Shown in pieces: positions 9,265 to 17,464 of a stretch of 64,000 nucleotides of DNA (positions are counted from its first letter, which is position 1; every line of letters starts with the position of its first letter). A model generated the notes under the pieces. It saw nothing but the letters and a program-made list of their open reading frames with translations, was not told where the DNA came from and searched no databases. Location of the stretch: positions 248,001 to 312,000 of the forward strand of contig FNPA01000001.1 in the NCBI GenBank assembly GCA_900107185.1. The letters run 5' to 3'. This stretch comes from Ruminococcaceae bacterium YAD3003 (GTDB taxonomy: Bacteria; Bacillota; Clostridia; Saccharofermentanales; Saccharofermentanaceae). Position numbers and translations under genes: made by a program.

Positions 9265-9460
9265 TTTACCCCAACTGCTCGAAAATACGTCTCATGGGGT
9301 AAAAAATCTCCCCATTCTTTACCCCAACACCCCGAAAACCTGTCCTCTGGGGTAAAATCCGTCCGCTTTTTACCCCAACTCCCCCCCAATCATCCACTTG
9401 GGTTAAATATTCAGCGGATTTTTTACCCCAAACACCTTGAAAACTGCACCTTGGGGTAAA
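9265..9460. repeat. Array A: four 39-bp inverted-repeat units
   Basis: Four units at 9265-9303, 9318-9356, 9369-9407 and 9422-9460 each span exactly 39 bp. Each starts TTTACCCCA and ends TGGGGTAAA (TGGGTTAAA in the third), with a 21-nt interior. Spacers are 14, 12 and 14 nt. Three interiors carry GAAAA preceded by C or T, 8-9 nt from the left arm. The array fills most of the 375-bp gap between the DUF4236 start and the sufB 3' end. It contains no convincing gene. The same unit recurs at 45204-45450. Confidence 0.9.
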
Positions 9461-9491
9461 ACGCACTTTCGAGATGAACCCAACAAAACAA

Positions 9492-9525
9492 AAAGGGCAC
9501 AAACCCGGCCGGATCTGTGCCCTTT
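9492..9525 (-). terminator. Terminator after sufB
   Basis: AAAGGGCACA pairs with TGTGCCCTTT (10 bp) around a GC-rich loop. Read on the minus strand the stem is followed by TTTTTGTTTTG, a typical intrinsic terminator about 40 nt past the sufB stop. Confidence 0.85.
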
Positions 9526-9565
9526 ACAATCAACTCTGCACGGGAAGCGTACGCCCCAAAACGGA

Positions 9566-10483
9566 TTACATCAGGAATCCTTCGATGATCTTCTGCTCAG
9601 CTTCCTGCTCGTTAAGACCGAGTGTCATGAGCTTTGTGATCTGCTCGCCGGCGATCTTACCGATAGCGGCCTCGTGGATCAGAGATGCATCAACACATGT
9701 AGCCTTGAGCTTAGGTGTTGCAACGATAACGCCCTTATCCATGATGATGGAGTCACACTCTGCGTGGCCCTTGCACTGTGCGTTTCCGGAGATGTCGATG
9801 ATTACATCCTGCTCAGACTCGCCCTTTGCAACACCACGGCTGACTATATCGCAGACTGAACCGTCACCGTTGAGATCAACAGTGATCTCAGCCTTTGCAG
9901 TCTGATCAAAATTAGTAAGGATCTTATCGTGCATTATAAGGGTCGCATCAGGACCGAGCTCAGCCTTAGTAATCCTGTATGTGTCATTGATACCTGCAAT
10001 TTGCGAAGTGTCCATGTCCATTGTTGCACCCTCTTCGAGATATACAACAGTAGTAGGATTCATCAATCTCTTACCTGTTCCGGTACCTTCGCCATAGTGC
10101 TTCTCGACATACTTAACCTTTGAATTCTTACCGATATGGAAAGTATGGATACCGTCATGCTGGCTGTCATGGCCGCCGCAGTTACTGATTCCGCAGCCTG
10201 CAACGATGACAACATCGCAATCCTCACCTACGAAGAAGTCGTTATAAACGCACTCTTTGTGGCCGGTTTTAGAGATGATTACCGGGATGTGGCATGACTC
10301 ATTCTTTGTTCCGTCCTTGAAATAGACGTTGATACCGTCGCCTGATTCTCTGGACTCAATCTGGATATTGGCCGTGGAATTGCGGGCCTCACTCGCACCG
10401 TTGCTTCTGATATTGAACGCACCGACGGGGAGACTGTCCAACTCTGCAACTTCTTTCAGCATTCTCTTCTCGAGCTCATCCAT
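9566..10483 (-). CDS. sufB: SufB/SufD-family Fe-S scaffold protein (short form)
   Basis: A 305-residue SufB/SufD-family protein: beta-helix core repeats, then the conserved C-terminal block DASLIHEAAIGKIAGEQI, followed by MTLGLNEQEAEQKIIEGFL. It would assemble Fe-S clusters with the SufC ATPase. It is shorter than classical SufB (~470 residues) and no SufD, SufS or SufU gene adjoins it. The pair therefore resembles the minimal two-gene SufCB arrangement known from anaerobes and archaea. The ATG at 10483 has AGAAGGGGG upstream and overlaps the sufC 3' end by 8 bp, indicating translational coupling. An intrinsic terminator follows. Confidence 0.85.
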   Translation of the reverse strand: MDELEKRMLKEVAELDSLPVGAFNIRSNGASEARNSTANIQIESRESGDGINVYFKDGTKNESCHIPVIISKTGHKECVYNDFFVGEDCDVVIVAGCGISNCGGHDSQHDGIHTFHIGKNSKVKYVEKHYGEGTGTGKRLMNPTTVVYLEEGATMDMDTSQIAGINDTYRITKAELGPDATLIMHDKILTNFDQTAKAEITVDLNGDGSVCDIVSRGVAKGESEQDVIIDISGNAQCKGHAECDSIIMDKGVIVATPKLKATCVDASLIHEAAIGKIAGEQITKLMTLGLNEQEAEQKIIEGFLM

Positions 10484-11207
10484 TGCAAGACACCCCCTTC
10501 TGTCCGAAAGCACAGTCGCATCCGCCCTTACGTCTCATATTAAGTTCATCCATGATCTTGGCAGATTCGTCATATCTGTCGACGGTTCCGTCCTTGAGGT
10601 AGATGATCTTGTCAGCGATCTCCAGGATTCTTTCCTGGTGGCTGATAATGAGGATATTTCCGTTTGTTACGTTACGGAGGTTCTCAAAAACCTCTATAAG
10701 GCTCTGGAAGCTCCAGAGGTCGATACCTGCCTCAGGCTCATCGAAAAGGCTGAGCTTACCGCCTCTCGCAGCTGCCATTGCGATCTCGATTCTCTTCATC
10801 TCACCGCCTGACAATGTGTCGTTGATCTCTCTGTTGAGATAATCCATCGGGCACAAACCGACAGCCTTAAGGTATGAACGGATCTGGGCAGATGTTCCTT
10901 CAGGACCGGCAGCGATCTTCAGGAGATCGATTACCTTAAGTCCCTTGAATCTTACGGGCTGTTGGAACGCGAAACTCATTCCGAGGTTGGCGCGCTCATT
11001 TACGGGGAGATCAGTAATGTCCTGACCGTCGAAAATGATCTTTCCCGAAGTGGGAGTAATAATACCCATAATGACCTTAAGAAGGGTTGATTTACCGCTT
11101 CCGTTAGGTCCTGTGATCGCAACAAACTTGTCATCGATCTTAAGATTTATGTCTTTAAGGATGTCCTTATCATCAGCGTGAAAACTGATATTCTGTAATT
11201 CCAGCAT
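10476..11207 (-). CDS. sufC: SufC, Fe-S assembly ATPase
   Basis: A 243-residue ABC-type ATPase: Walker A GPNGSGKST, Q-loop FAFQQP, signature LSGGEMKR, Walker B LSLFDEPEAGID and the switch His in ISHQER. The KRIEIAMAA context after the signature is typical of SufC rather than of transporter ATPases. It energises Fe-S cluster assembly on the SufB partner encoded downstream. The ATG at 11207 (MLELQN) is chosen because GAAGGAAGG precedes it; a longer form would add ten unconserved residues. The last residues (CDCAFGQKGVSC) are unusually cysteine-rich for SufC. Confidence 0.93.
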   Translation of the reverse strand: MLELQNISFHADDKDILKDINLKIDDKFVAITGPNGSGKSTLLKVIMGIITPTSGKIIFDGQDITDLPVNERANLGMSFAFQQPVRFKGLKVIDLLKIAAGPEGTSAQIRSYLKAVGLCPMDYLNREINDTLSGGEMKRIEIAMAAARGGKLSLFDEPEAGIDLWSFQSLIEVFENLRNVTNGNILIISHQERILEIADKIIYLKDGTVDRYDESAKIMDELNMRRKGGCDCAFGQKGVSCNG

Positions 11208-11297
11208 GTGAACTTCCTTCCTTTCTGTTAAAACCAACTTACTTTAAATTGTTTGGTAGTAATTATCAATAGTTATTTTCGACATATGACGATAAAA

Positions 11298-11324
11298 TTT
11301 TAGGTATGATAACCATACCTAAAA
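11298..11324. promoter_or_regulatory. 27-bp palindrome in the sufC-glmS divergent region
   Basis: TTTTAGGTATG and CATACCTAAAA form a perfect 11-bp inverted repeat around ATAAC. The site lies between the divergent sufC and glmS starts, about 90 bp from sufC and 70 bp from glmS. It has no T-run and no following gene end, so it fits a dimeric regulator operator better than a terminator. A Rrf2-family (IscR/SufR-like) regulator would be a natural partner for a suf operon, but that is inference. Confidence 0.55.
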
Positions 11325-11395
11325 GGTCTTTATGCACAAAAAAGCGGGTGTGATAAAATAGTGCAATTAAATTTCTTAGGAGATTTTCTTTAAAT

Positions 11396-13246
11396 ATGTG
11401 CGGAATTGTCGGTTACACAGGTAAGAAGAAGGCTGCTCCTATCCTCTTGGACGGTCTGGCCAAGTTGGAATACAGAGGATATGACTCAGCAGGTCTCGCT
11501 GTAAGAGACGGCGACAAAAATCCTGTAGTCGTAAAAGCAAAAGGCAGACTCAAGGTCCTCTCCGAGAAGACTGACGGCGGCGCCGCTCTCAAGGGCAGCT
11601 GCGGTATCGGCCACACAAGATGGGCAACCCACGGCGAACCTACAGAGAATAACGCTCACCCTCATATCGTTGATGATTACAATGTTGTAGGCGTACATAA
11701 CGGAATCATTGAGAACTATCAGGAATTAAGAGACAAGATGATCCGTAAGGGTTACAAGTTCTATTCCGAGACAGATACAGAAGTTGCGATCAAGACAATC
11801 GATTACTACTACAAGAAGTACACACACGATCCGATCGAGGCTCTCGCTAAGACAATGGTGCGTGTAAGAGGTTCATATGCTCTTGCAGTAATGTTTAAGG
11901 ATCACCCGGGTAAGATCTTCGTAGCACGTAAAGATTCACCCATGATCATCGGTTACGACAAGGAAGCTTCATATCTCGCTTCTGACGTTCCCGCAATCCT
12001 CAAGTACACAAGAACTGTTTACTATATCGACGATCTCGAGATGGCTTGCCTCGAAGCAGGTAACGTTACCTTCTATAACTTGGACGGCGACACTATCGAG
12101 AAGGTTCCCCAGGAGATCGATTGGGATGCTGAATCAGCTGAAAAGGGCGGATTCGAGCACTTCATGATGAAGGAGATCCACGAGCAGCCCAAGGCAGTAT
12201 CCGATACATTAGGTTCAGTCATCGTGCCTGATGGCGAGAAGTATAAGATCGACCTCACTTCTTCAAATCTTACAGATGACATCATCAAGACATTCAACCA
12301 GATCTATATCGTTGCATGCGGTTCGGCTTACCACGTAGGCTGCTGCACACAGTACATTATGGAATCTTTGGCAGGCATTCCCGTAAGATGCGAACTCGCT
12401 TCCGAATTCAGATACAGAACAATGCCTCTTAACAAAGATGCCCTCTGCATCATCATCAGTCAGTCCGGTGAGACTGCTGACTCTCTCGCAGCATTAAGAG
12501 ATGCAAAGGCTAACGGCATCAAGACTCTGGCTATTGTTAACGTTATCGGTTCATCTATCGCACGTGAAGCAGACTATGTTCTCTACACTCTTGCAGGTCC
12601 TGAGATCTCAGTTGCTACAACTAAGGCATACTCCGCACAGCTCGCAATCTGCTATGTCCTCGCCATCAAGTTCGCTCTCACAAGAGGAACAATTGACGAA
12701 GAAAAGGCGCAGGAGCTTGCCGGTGAAGTTATGTCCATTCCTGCAAAGATCAAAAAGGTATTGGAAGATAAGGAGCGTCTCCAGTGGTTTGCCGCAAAGC
12801 TCGCTGCCCAGAAAGATATCTTCTTCATCGGCCGTGGCATTGACTATGCGATCACATTAGAAGGCAGCCTTAAGATGAAGGAAATCTCCTACATCCACAG
12901 CGAAGCATATGCTGCAGGCGAATTAAAACACGGTACTATCAGCCTTATCGAGGAGGGCACATTCGTTATCGGCGTTCTCACACAGAGCAATCTTTATGAG
13001 AAGACACTCTCCAACCTCGTTGAGACAAAGGCACGTGGCGCATACCTCATGGCTCTCACCTCTTTCGGCAACTATGCGATCGAGGATTCAGCAGACTTTG
13101 TGGTCTATGTTCCGAAGATCAATGAGCTCTTCGCTGCGTCGCTCGCTGTCGTTCCGCTCCAGCTTTTGGGCTACTACGTATCCTGCGCAAGAGGTCTTGA
13201 TGTAGATAAGCCGCGTAACCTTGCCAAGAGCGTTACGGTAGAGTAA
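11396..13246 (+). CDS. glmS: Glutamine--fructose-6-phosphate aminotransferase
   Basis: A 616-residue enzyme making glucosamine-6-phosphate for peptidoglycan and aminosugar synthesis. Met-Cys at the N-terminus (MCGIVGYTGKK) gives the glutaminase nucleophile Cys2 after Met removal; HTRWATHG and the NGIIEN loop complete that domain. Two SIS isomerase domains follow (CGSAYH, SQSGETADSL, ATTKAYSAQ), and the protein ends DKPRNLAKSVTVE as usual. An AGGAGA ribosome site precedes the ATG. The upstream leader does not contain a recognisable glmS ribozyme, so control must lie elsewhere. Unit C1 of the following repeats could terminate the transcript. Confidence 0.97.
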   Translation: MCGIVGYTGKKKAAPILLDGLAKLEYRGYDSAGLAVRDGDKNPVVVKAKGRLKVLSEKTDGGAALKGSCGIGHTRWATHGEPTENNAHPHIVDDYNVVGVHNGIIENYQELRDKMIRKGYKFYSETDTEVAIKTIDYYYKKYTHDPIEALAKTMVRVRGSYALAVMFKDHPGKIFVARKDSPMIIGYDKEASYLASDVPAILKYTRTVYYIDDLEMACLEAGNVTFYNLDGDTIEKVPQEIDWDAESAEKGGFEHFMMKEIHEQPKAVSDTLGSVIVPDGEKYKIDLTSSNLTDDIIKTFNQIYIVACGSAYHVGCCTQYIMESLAGIPVRCELASEFRYRTMPLNKDALCIIISQSGETADSLAALRDAKANGIKTLAIVNVIGSSIAREADYVLYTLAGPEISVATTKAYSAQLAICYVLAIKFALTRGTIDEEKAQELAGEVMSIPAKIKKVLEDKERLQWFAAKLAAQKDIFFIGRGIDYAITLEGSLKMKEISYIHSEAYAAGELKHGTISLIEEGTFVIGVLTQSNLYEKTLSNLVETKARGAYLMALTSFGNYAIEDSADFVVYVPKINELFAASLAVVPLQLLGYYVSCARGLDVDKPRNLAKSVTVE

Positions 13247-13275
13247 CGGCCGGAAATCACATTATCAAAATACGA

Positions 13276-13458
13276 TACAGACAAAAATGCCTTAGTCCGC
13301 AAATTTGTCTGTATTTTTTTGCGATATAAGCTCTAATTAAGCTGAACCGGCAGACAAAAACACCTTTCGAGCAGAAAATGTCTGTAAACACCCTGTCCGT
13401 CAGCTCATTTTCAACATAAACATACAGACAAAAACCGGTTTTTTCACATTTTCGTATG
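13276..13458. repeat. Array C: three 38-bp inverted-repeat units (TACAGACAAA family)
   Basis: Unit C1 (13276-13313) has perfect 10-bp arms TACAGACAAA/TTTGTCTGTA followed by a T-run, so it can also act as the glmS terminator. C2 has CAGAC (13351) and GTCTG (ending 13384), with the same 34-bp arm-to-arm distance as C1. C3 has TACAGAC (13423) and a degenerate GTATG at exactly the same distance, ending 13458. Units repeat every 73-74 bp. Interiors or flanks carry TTTCGAGC and GCTCGAAA. The region 13247-13551 has no other gene. Confidence 0.75.
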
Positions 13459-13563
13459 TTCCGCTCGAAAGCACAAAAAACTCAAGCCCCAAACAGCTTC
13501 GTTTTTGCGGACAACATTCTGTCAAGTCTTTAATACACCATGAGACGCGTTTATAATAAAAGC

Positions 13564-15213
13564 ATGAGTAAGCGTAAACCATACATTTTTATGACACAGG
13601 ACAAGCTTATCGATCTTTGCAGATACGATATCGGCTGGGTGGACGCCATCGGCGGTGATGAGAAGGATGCTTATCCCCTTACCGGCTTTGATGTCCAGTG
13701 TGAGAGTGAATATCCGATGCTTTTGTCGGACCTTAAGACTGCGCTTGCAAATTTCGAGGATAATGAGATTTCTTTTGAGGACTTCCTCTTCGACTGGTGG
13801 TACCCGATTACCACTTATTTCTATGAGGATCTGTGCCTTGATGAGTTTTTCGGACCTGATCCGGACATGATCGAGAGTTTCCCCTATCCGCCTCTTGCAG
13901 ATTCGGATGAGGACATGATCATTACCGTCCTGGTCAAGATTGCCCAGATAGCTGACGGTATGGAGACCGGCGACATTCCTCACGGAACCGCCTCTTCCGT
14001 TCTCGATATTCCCAATCTCATGGCACTTATCGAGAACTATGAAGATAACAAGGATCTCCCTCCCGAGGAGCGCACATATACAACCGACCAGATGCTCGCC
14101 TTCCTTAACCATTGGGATAACAGTCTGCTTCTCGTCGATGCGTCTGAGGAGATAATCTCGCTCTTCGTTAACTTTACTAATACTCTCTGCGACCAGCATG
14201 TTTTCGCAGCGCTTAAGATCAAGGCATTCGCCTGCAACGGCGGTAATGCTGCTTTTCCTTGCGATTATTCTGAGGCTGTAAGACTCCTTACTATCCTTCT
14301 TAAGGATTTCGGATTCGGCTATGCTGCTAATGCTTTGGGCTTCATCTATTATGACGGTAAGCTCACCGGCAAGCCTGATTTTGATAAGGCTTTCGCATAT
14401 TTTGCCATCGCATCCAACTACAACGTTGCAGAGGCAAAGCTCAAGTTTGCTGACATGCTCCTTTTGGGCGAGACCGGCAGTCCGGATCCTCTCCTGGCAT
14501 ATAACACATACCTTCAGGTTTATCACGATGCCAGAGTCAGATTCGAGAATGGCGACTATTCTGTTGTCCTTCCCGAATGTGCCATCAGGATCGCACGTGC
14601 GCTCAAGATGATCCCTGAACAGAAGACCAAGACTCTTAAGCTCTATCTCGAAGCTACATATGCTTCTTTTGTACGTTATCAGACCAATAAGTTCTATGCA
14701 GATCTCGAATTGTCCAAAGAGATCAAGGGCGAGATTGATAAGCTCATCAACGAGTTTAAGCCGACAGATAAGATAAAGATCAATTCCCGTTGGCAGAAAC
14801 TGGGCACAGAAGATGTCACGAGTGTTTTCGACGATTTCTCAAGCCCTCCGTACGAAGCTTATTACTCTTTACGTATTAAAAAACTTAAGAGTGGTAACTA
14901 TAAATTCACTGTCCAGCGCCATTCGGTATTCCCGAACAGCAAACCGCAGCTGTCCTTATCCGTACAGCCGTGGACATTGAGCTGCGGCCTGTGTGACCAG
15001 CTCATATTCACGATTCCCAAGGAATACGCGACAGAGAAAGTAGATATCATCTCCAGAGCCAGGGGCAAGATCACGTTCGATAAGTTCTTTGTTCTCAATG
15101 AGACGGGCAAGACTTATTCTTCCTTCGGTTTCTTTAGAAATGGCGAAGTCGTTCTGGAATTTGATGCTGAGAAAATCTACTTCAATAAGCCTTCCGGACA
15201 GAATATCGGTTAA
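13564..15213 (+). CDS. Sel1-like/TPR-type protein of unknown function
   Basis: A ~549-residue soluble protein without signal peptide. The N-terminal ~190 residues are acidic and unrecognised. The middle contains helical repeats resembling Sel1 units (YSEAVRLLTILLKDFGFGYAANALGFIYYDGK; PDFDKAFAYFAIASNYNVAEAKLKFADMLLLGE, quoted here in parts only as pattern). The C-terminal ~150 residues look beta-rich. Such repeats usually mediate protein-protein contacts. An in-frame ATG lies at 13540, but TATAAT at 13552-13557 sits just upstream of 13564 and no ribosome site precedes either codon, so I place the start at 13564 and suspect a leaderless message. Function unknown. Confidence 0.7.
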   Translation: MSKRKPYIFMTQDKLIDLCRYDIGWVDAIGGDEKDAYPLTGFDVQCESEYPMLLSDLKTALANFEDNEISFEDFLFDWWYPITTYFYEDLCLDEFFGPDPDMIESFPYPPLADSDEDMIITVLVKIAQIADGMETGDIPHGTASSVLDIPNLMALIENYEDNKDLPPEERTYTTDQMLAFLNHWDNSLLLVDASEEIISLFVNFTNTLCDQHVFAALKIKAFACNGGNAAFPCDYSEAVRLLTILLKDFGFGYAANALGFIYYDGKLTGKPDFDKAFAYFAIASNYNVAEAKLKFADMLLLGETGSPDPLLAYNTYLQVYHDARVRFENGDYSVVLPECAIRIARALKMIPEQKTKTLKLYLEATYASFVRYQTNKFYADLELSKEIKGEIDKLINEFKPTDKIKINSRWQKLGTEDVTSVFDDFSSPPYEAYYSLRIKKLKSGNYKFTVQRHSVFPNSKPQLSLSVQPWTLSCGLCDQLIFTIPKEYATEKVDIISRARGKITFDKFFVLNETGKTYSSFGFFRNGEVVLEFDAEKIYFNKPSGQNIG

Positions 15214-15284
15214 TCGTACTGTACTATCTGTTCCCTTGGTATATAATTCTCTTGTTTGAAAACATGGGATTTATAGGGATTGGG

Positions 15285-16082
15285 ATGAATATGGATTCAG
15301 CAAAAAACAAAAGTATTATTGCCGCGTTGTTAATAACGGGCTTAGTTCTTGGCGGCTGTAATGCCGCTCCTTCAGACACTTCGGAGATTACTGAGAGCTC
15401 TGTCCGGACTGAAGTCTCAGAAACTGCAGAAACCTCCGAAACTACTGAAGTTACGGAAACAGCAGAAACTACTAAAACAACCACTGCTTCTTCTGAGAGC
15501 AGCGAAGATACAGAAGATACCGATATACTGCCTTCAGGTGAAGAGACCACAATAGATCCGAACAGAAACGTCGGATATGGTTCCTACGGTTTCATGATCG
15601 GTGATCTGGAGTTTCACTCCCAAAGCGACATCTCAATGCTCGTCCAGGCAGAAGACCCTACAGTCTATGACTTCGGAGCACGTGATATATCCTGCAAATG
15701 GATCGATATTTATTACTATGAGAGCACTTTCGGAATGATACCTTTCGATGGTACATACCGTTTCTTAAGTTTCTACAATAACGATACTTCCATCAGCTTT
15801 TCAGGTTATAAGCAAATTGGCACATGGACCACACCAAAGGGTTCAACTCTCGACATGTATCTGACTGAGATCACGATCATTTCCGACAATCTGGAGATCC
15901 ATATCCTGCCCGAACAGACAAAGCCTGAAAATTACGATGTTTCGATCTGCGGCAGAGGATACTATGTATCTGAACAGCAGCTCCAGATGGCAGACTTTGT
16001 TTTAGGCTGCCTTTATGAGAATCCCGGAGTTGACCCGCTCGAAGGAGTTATCAGCGGAGTCAATCACACGTACTATTTCTGA
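15285..16082 (+). CDS. Lipoprotein with Thr/Glu-rich linker
   Basis: A ~265-residue predicted lipoprotein. A short basic N-terminus and hydrophobic core end in the lipobox VLGGC, so the mature protein would be anchored to the outer face of the membrane. About 60 residues of Ser/Thr/Glu-rich low-complexity sequence (repeated TAET/TSETTE units) form a flexible stalk before a globular domain of ~160 residues rich in Tyr and Asp that I do not recognise. In-frame ATGs at 15285 and 15291 are both possible; the weak AGGGA site fits 15285 better. TATAAT at 15242-15247 may be its promoter -10. Function unknown. Confidence 0.7.
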   Translation: MNMDSAKNKSIIAALLITGLVLGGCNAAPSDTSEITESSVRTEVSETAETSETTEVTETAETTKTTTASSESSEDTEDTDILPSGEETTIDPNRNVGYGSYGFMIGDLEFHSQSDISMLVQAEDPTVYDFGARDISCKWIDIYYYESTFGMIPFDGTYRFLSFYNNDTSISFSGYKQIGTWTTPKGSTLDMYLTEITIISDNLEIHILPEQTKPENYDVSICGRGYYVSEQQLQMADFVLGCLYENPGVDPLEGVISGVNHTYYF

Positions 16083-16087
16083 TCTGA

Positions 16088-17464
16088 TTAATTGAAGAAT
16101 ACTCCGCCAAGGATCTTCTTATCGTAGTAATCACAGACGTTAGCTGTGTCGATTAATTCTGCATACTCGGAACCGCCGGAGCATACGCAAAGGATAACTG
16201 AATCGTAACCTGTGAGATCTTCATCCTTAGTAAGGCTGCCGATGCACTTTGTCTCGATGCCATCCTTCCTGATCTTACTGGCGAGCTTATCTGACAGCTC
16301 AGTGTAAGCCTTCTTCATTCCGGGTCTTACCAGTAATACCTTCTTGCTGCCGTTATGCTTGCAAGCAACAACTGCAGCATTAGAGATTCTCTCGATATTT
16401 GTATCCGCAGCAGTCTTCTTATGACGGAGCTTATAAACCAGCTTGCTGTGTGCAAAAGCAGCAAAGCCCTTATAGCTGTACTTGCTGACTGTACCAAGAT
16501 GTCTTAAATCCAATGTCTCTGAGATAACACTTACGTCGCGTGTCTTTGAAGAGAAAACAACATAAACGAAATAGCAGAAGACATACAAGAAAATACCGGC
16601 TACAAAACCGATTACGAGTCTTTTTGCAGAGAACTCAAAACCTGAATTGTTATAAACAGTAAGGCTGTCATCTGTAGCAGCGATAGAATTGAAAACTGCA
16701 TTCTGCTCATCTGAGAATCCTAATCGCAAAGCATTGTACTGATTCTTAAAAGACTGATAATTAACATCATTACTGATGCTCTCTGTAATTCTGTCATTAT
16801 CAACTATACGTGTCTCTTCAGATGAAACAAAAGTAATGTCGTGTGCGCCGAAATCAGCGGTAAGTTGGGCCTTGATGCTATCTATTCTGGCCTCAACACC
16901 CTGGCAGATCTTTGCCGTATCGGTTCCTTCGGGAATAACGATACAGAGTTCAACTGCTTCATCGGATTTCGAGGAAATCAACTCATTAATATATACATCC
17001 TCAGTTTCACTGTAATCAGGACTCAATGCGCTCTTAACAATAGCTGCGGTATTTGAATCTACAAGAATTGCACAGTATGCGGCATTTAATGCATCCACAT
17101 TATCGTTTCCGCTTACTACCCATTTGATCTGCAAAACAGGGAGATCACCGACATCCATACGCGCAACAATGGAATTTAATTTATACTGCTCGCGCTGATT
17201 GATCGTGCGTTCATGAATCAAAGCGTAGATTACTTGCTCACGTTCGTCATAAGACAAAGTATTGAGTCTTTCTTCTTCACTCATTGCTGCTAGCTGACTA
17301 TACATTTCGGCATCTTTTTTTGCATTGTAATTACCATAAAAAGACAGTGCGGCCGGAACCAGAATTGCCATGATGACAGCTGCCACTGCAATGCATTTCC
17401 ACTGCTCTACCAAGGACCAGATAAACTCACCCAGATTAATGTTAACGATGTTAGTCTTCTTCAT
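16088..17464 (-). CDS. Polysaccharide chain-length determinant-like protein (Wzz family)
   Basis: A 458-residue membrane protein, last gene of the glycan operon. It has one transmembrane helix near residues 25-45, a large extracytoplasmic region and a second helix near 280-300 (RLVIGFVAGIFLYVFCYFVYV), the topology of Wzz/CapA co-polymerases. The C-terminal cytoplasmic part resembles the P-loop fold of the partner kinase (KKVLLVRPGMKKAYTELSDKLA; YDSVILCVCSGGSEY) but lacks a proper Walker A, so it is probably a non-catalytic relic. It would set polymer length together with the polymerase whose 3' end it overlaps by 14 bp. Confidence 0.78.
   Translation of the reverse strand: MKKTNIVNINLGEFIWSLVEQWKCIAVAAVIMAILVPAALSFYGNYNAKKDAEMYSQLAAMSEEERLNTLSYDEREQVIYALIHERTINQREQYKLNSIVARMDVGDLPVLQIKWVVSGNDNVDALNAAYCAILVDSNTAAIVKSALSPDYSETEDVYINELISSKSDEAVELCIVIPEGTDTAKICQGVEARIDSIKAQLTADFGAHDITFVSSEETRIVDNDRITESISNDVNYQSFKNQYNALRLGFSDEQNAVFNSIAATDDSLTVYNNSGFEFSAKRLVIGFVAGIFLYVFCYFVYVVFSSKTRDVSVISETLDLRHLGTVSKYSYKGFAAFAHSKLVYKLRHKKTAADTNIERISNAAVVACKHNGSKKVLLVRPGMKKAYTELSDKLASKIRKDGIETKCIGSLTKDEDLTGYDSVILCVCSGGSEYAELIDTANVCDYYDKKILGGVFFN

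Noticed and set aside
9265-9460. Arrays A and B as CRISPR arrays
   Set aside because: The units are inverted repeats of 39 bp with 12-14-nt spacers, far too short for CRISPR spacers, the interiors vary, and no cas gene is near.
9266-9502. A 78-codon minus-strand reading frame inside array A
   Set aside because: It consists of translated repeat units, has no ribosome site and no similarity to any protein; the regular 39-bp hairpins explain it.
11230-11395. A glmS ribozyme in the glmS leader
   Set aside because: The leader lacks the conserved ribozyme core and is too short after the palindrome; only a promoter-like stretch and ribosome site are visible.
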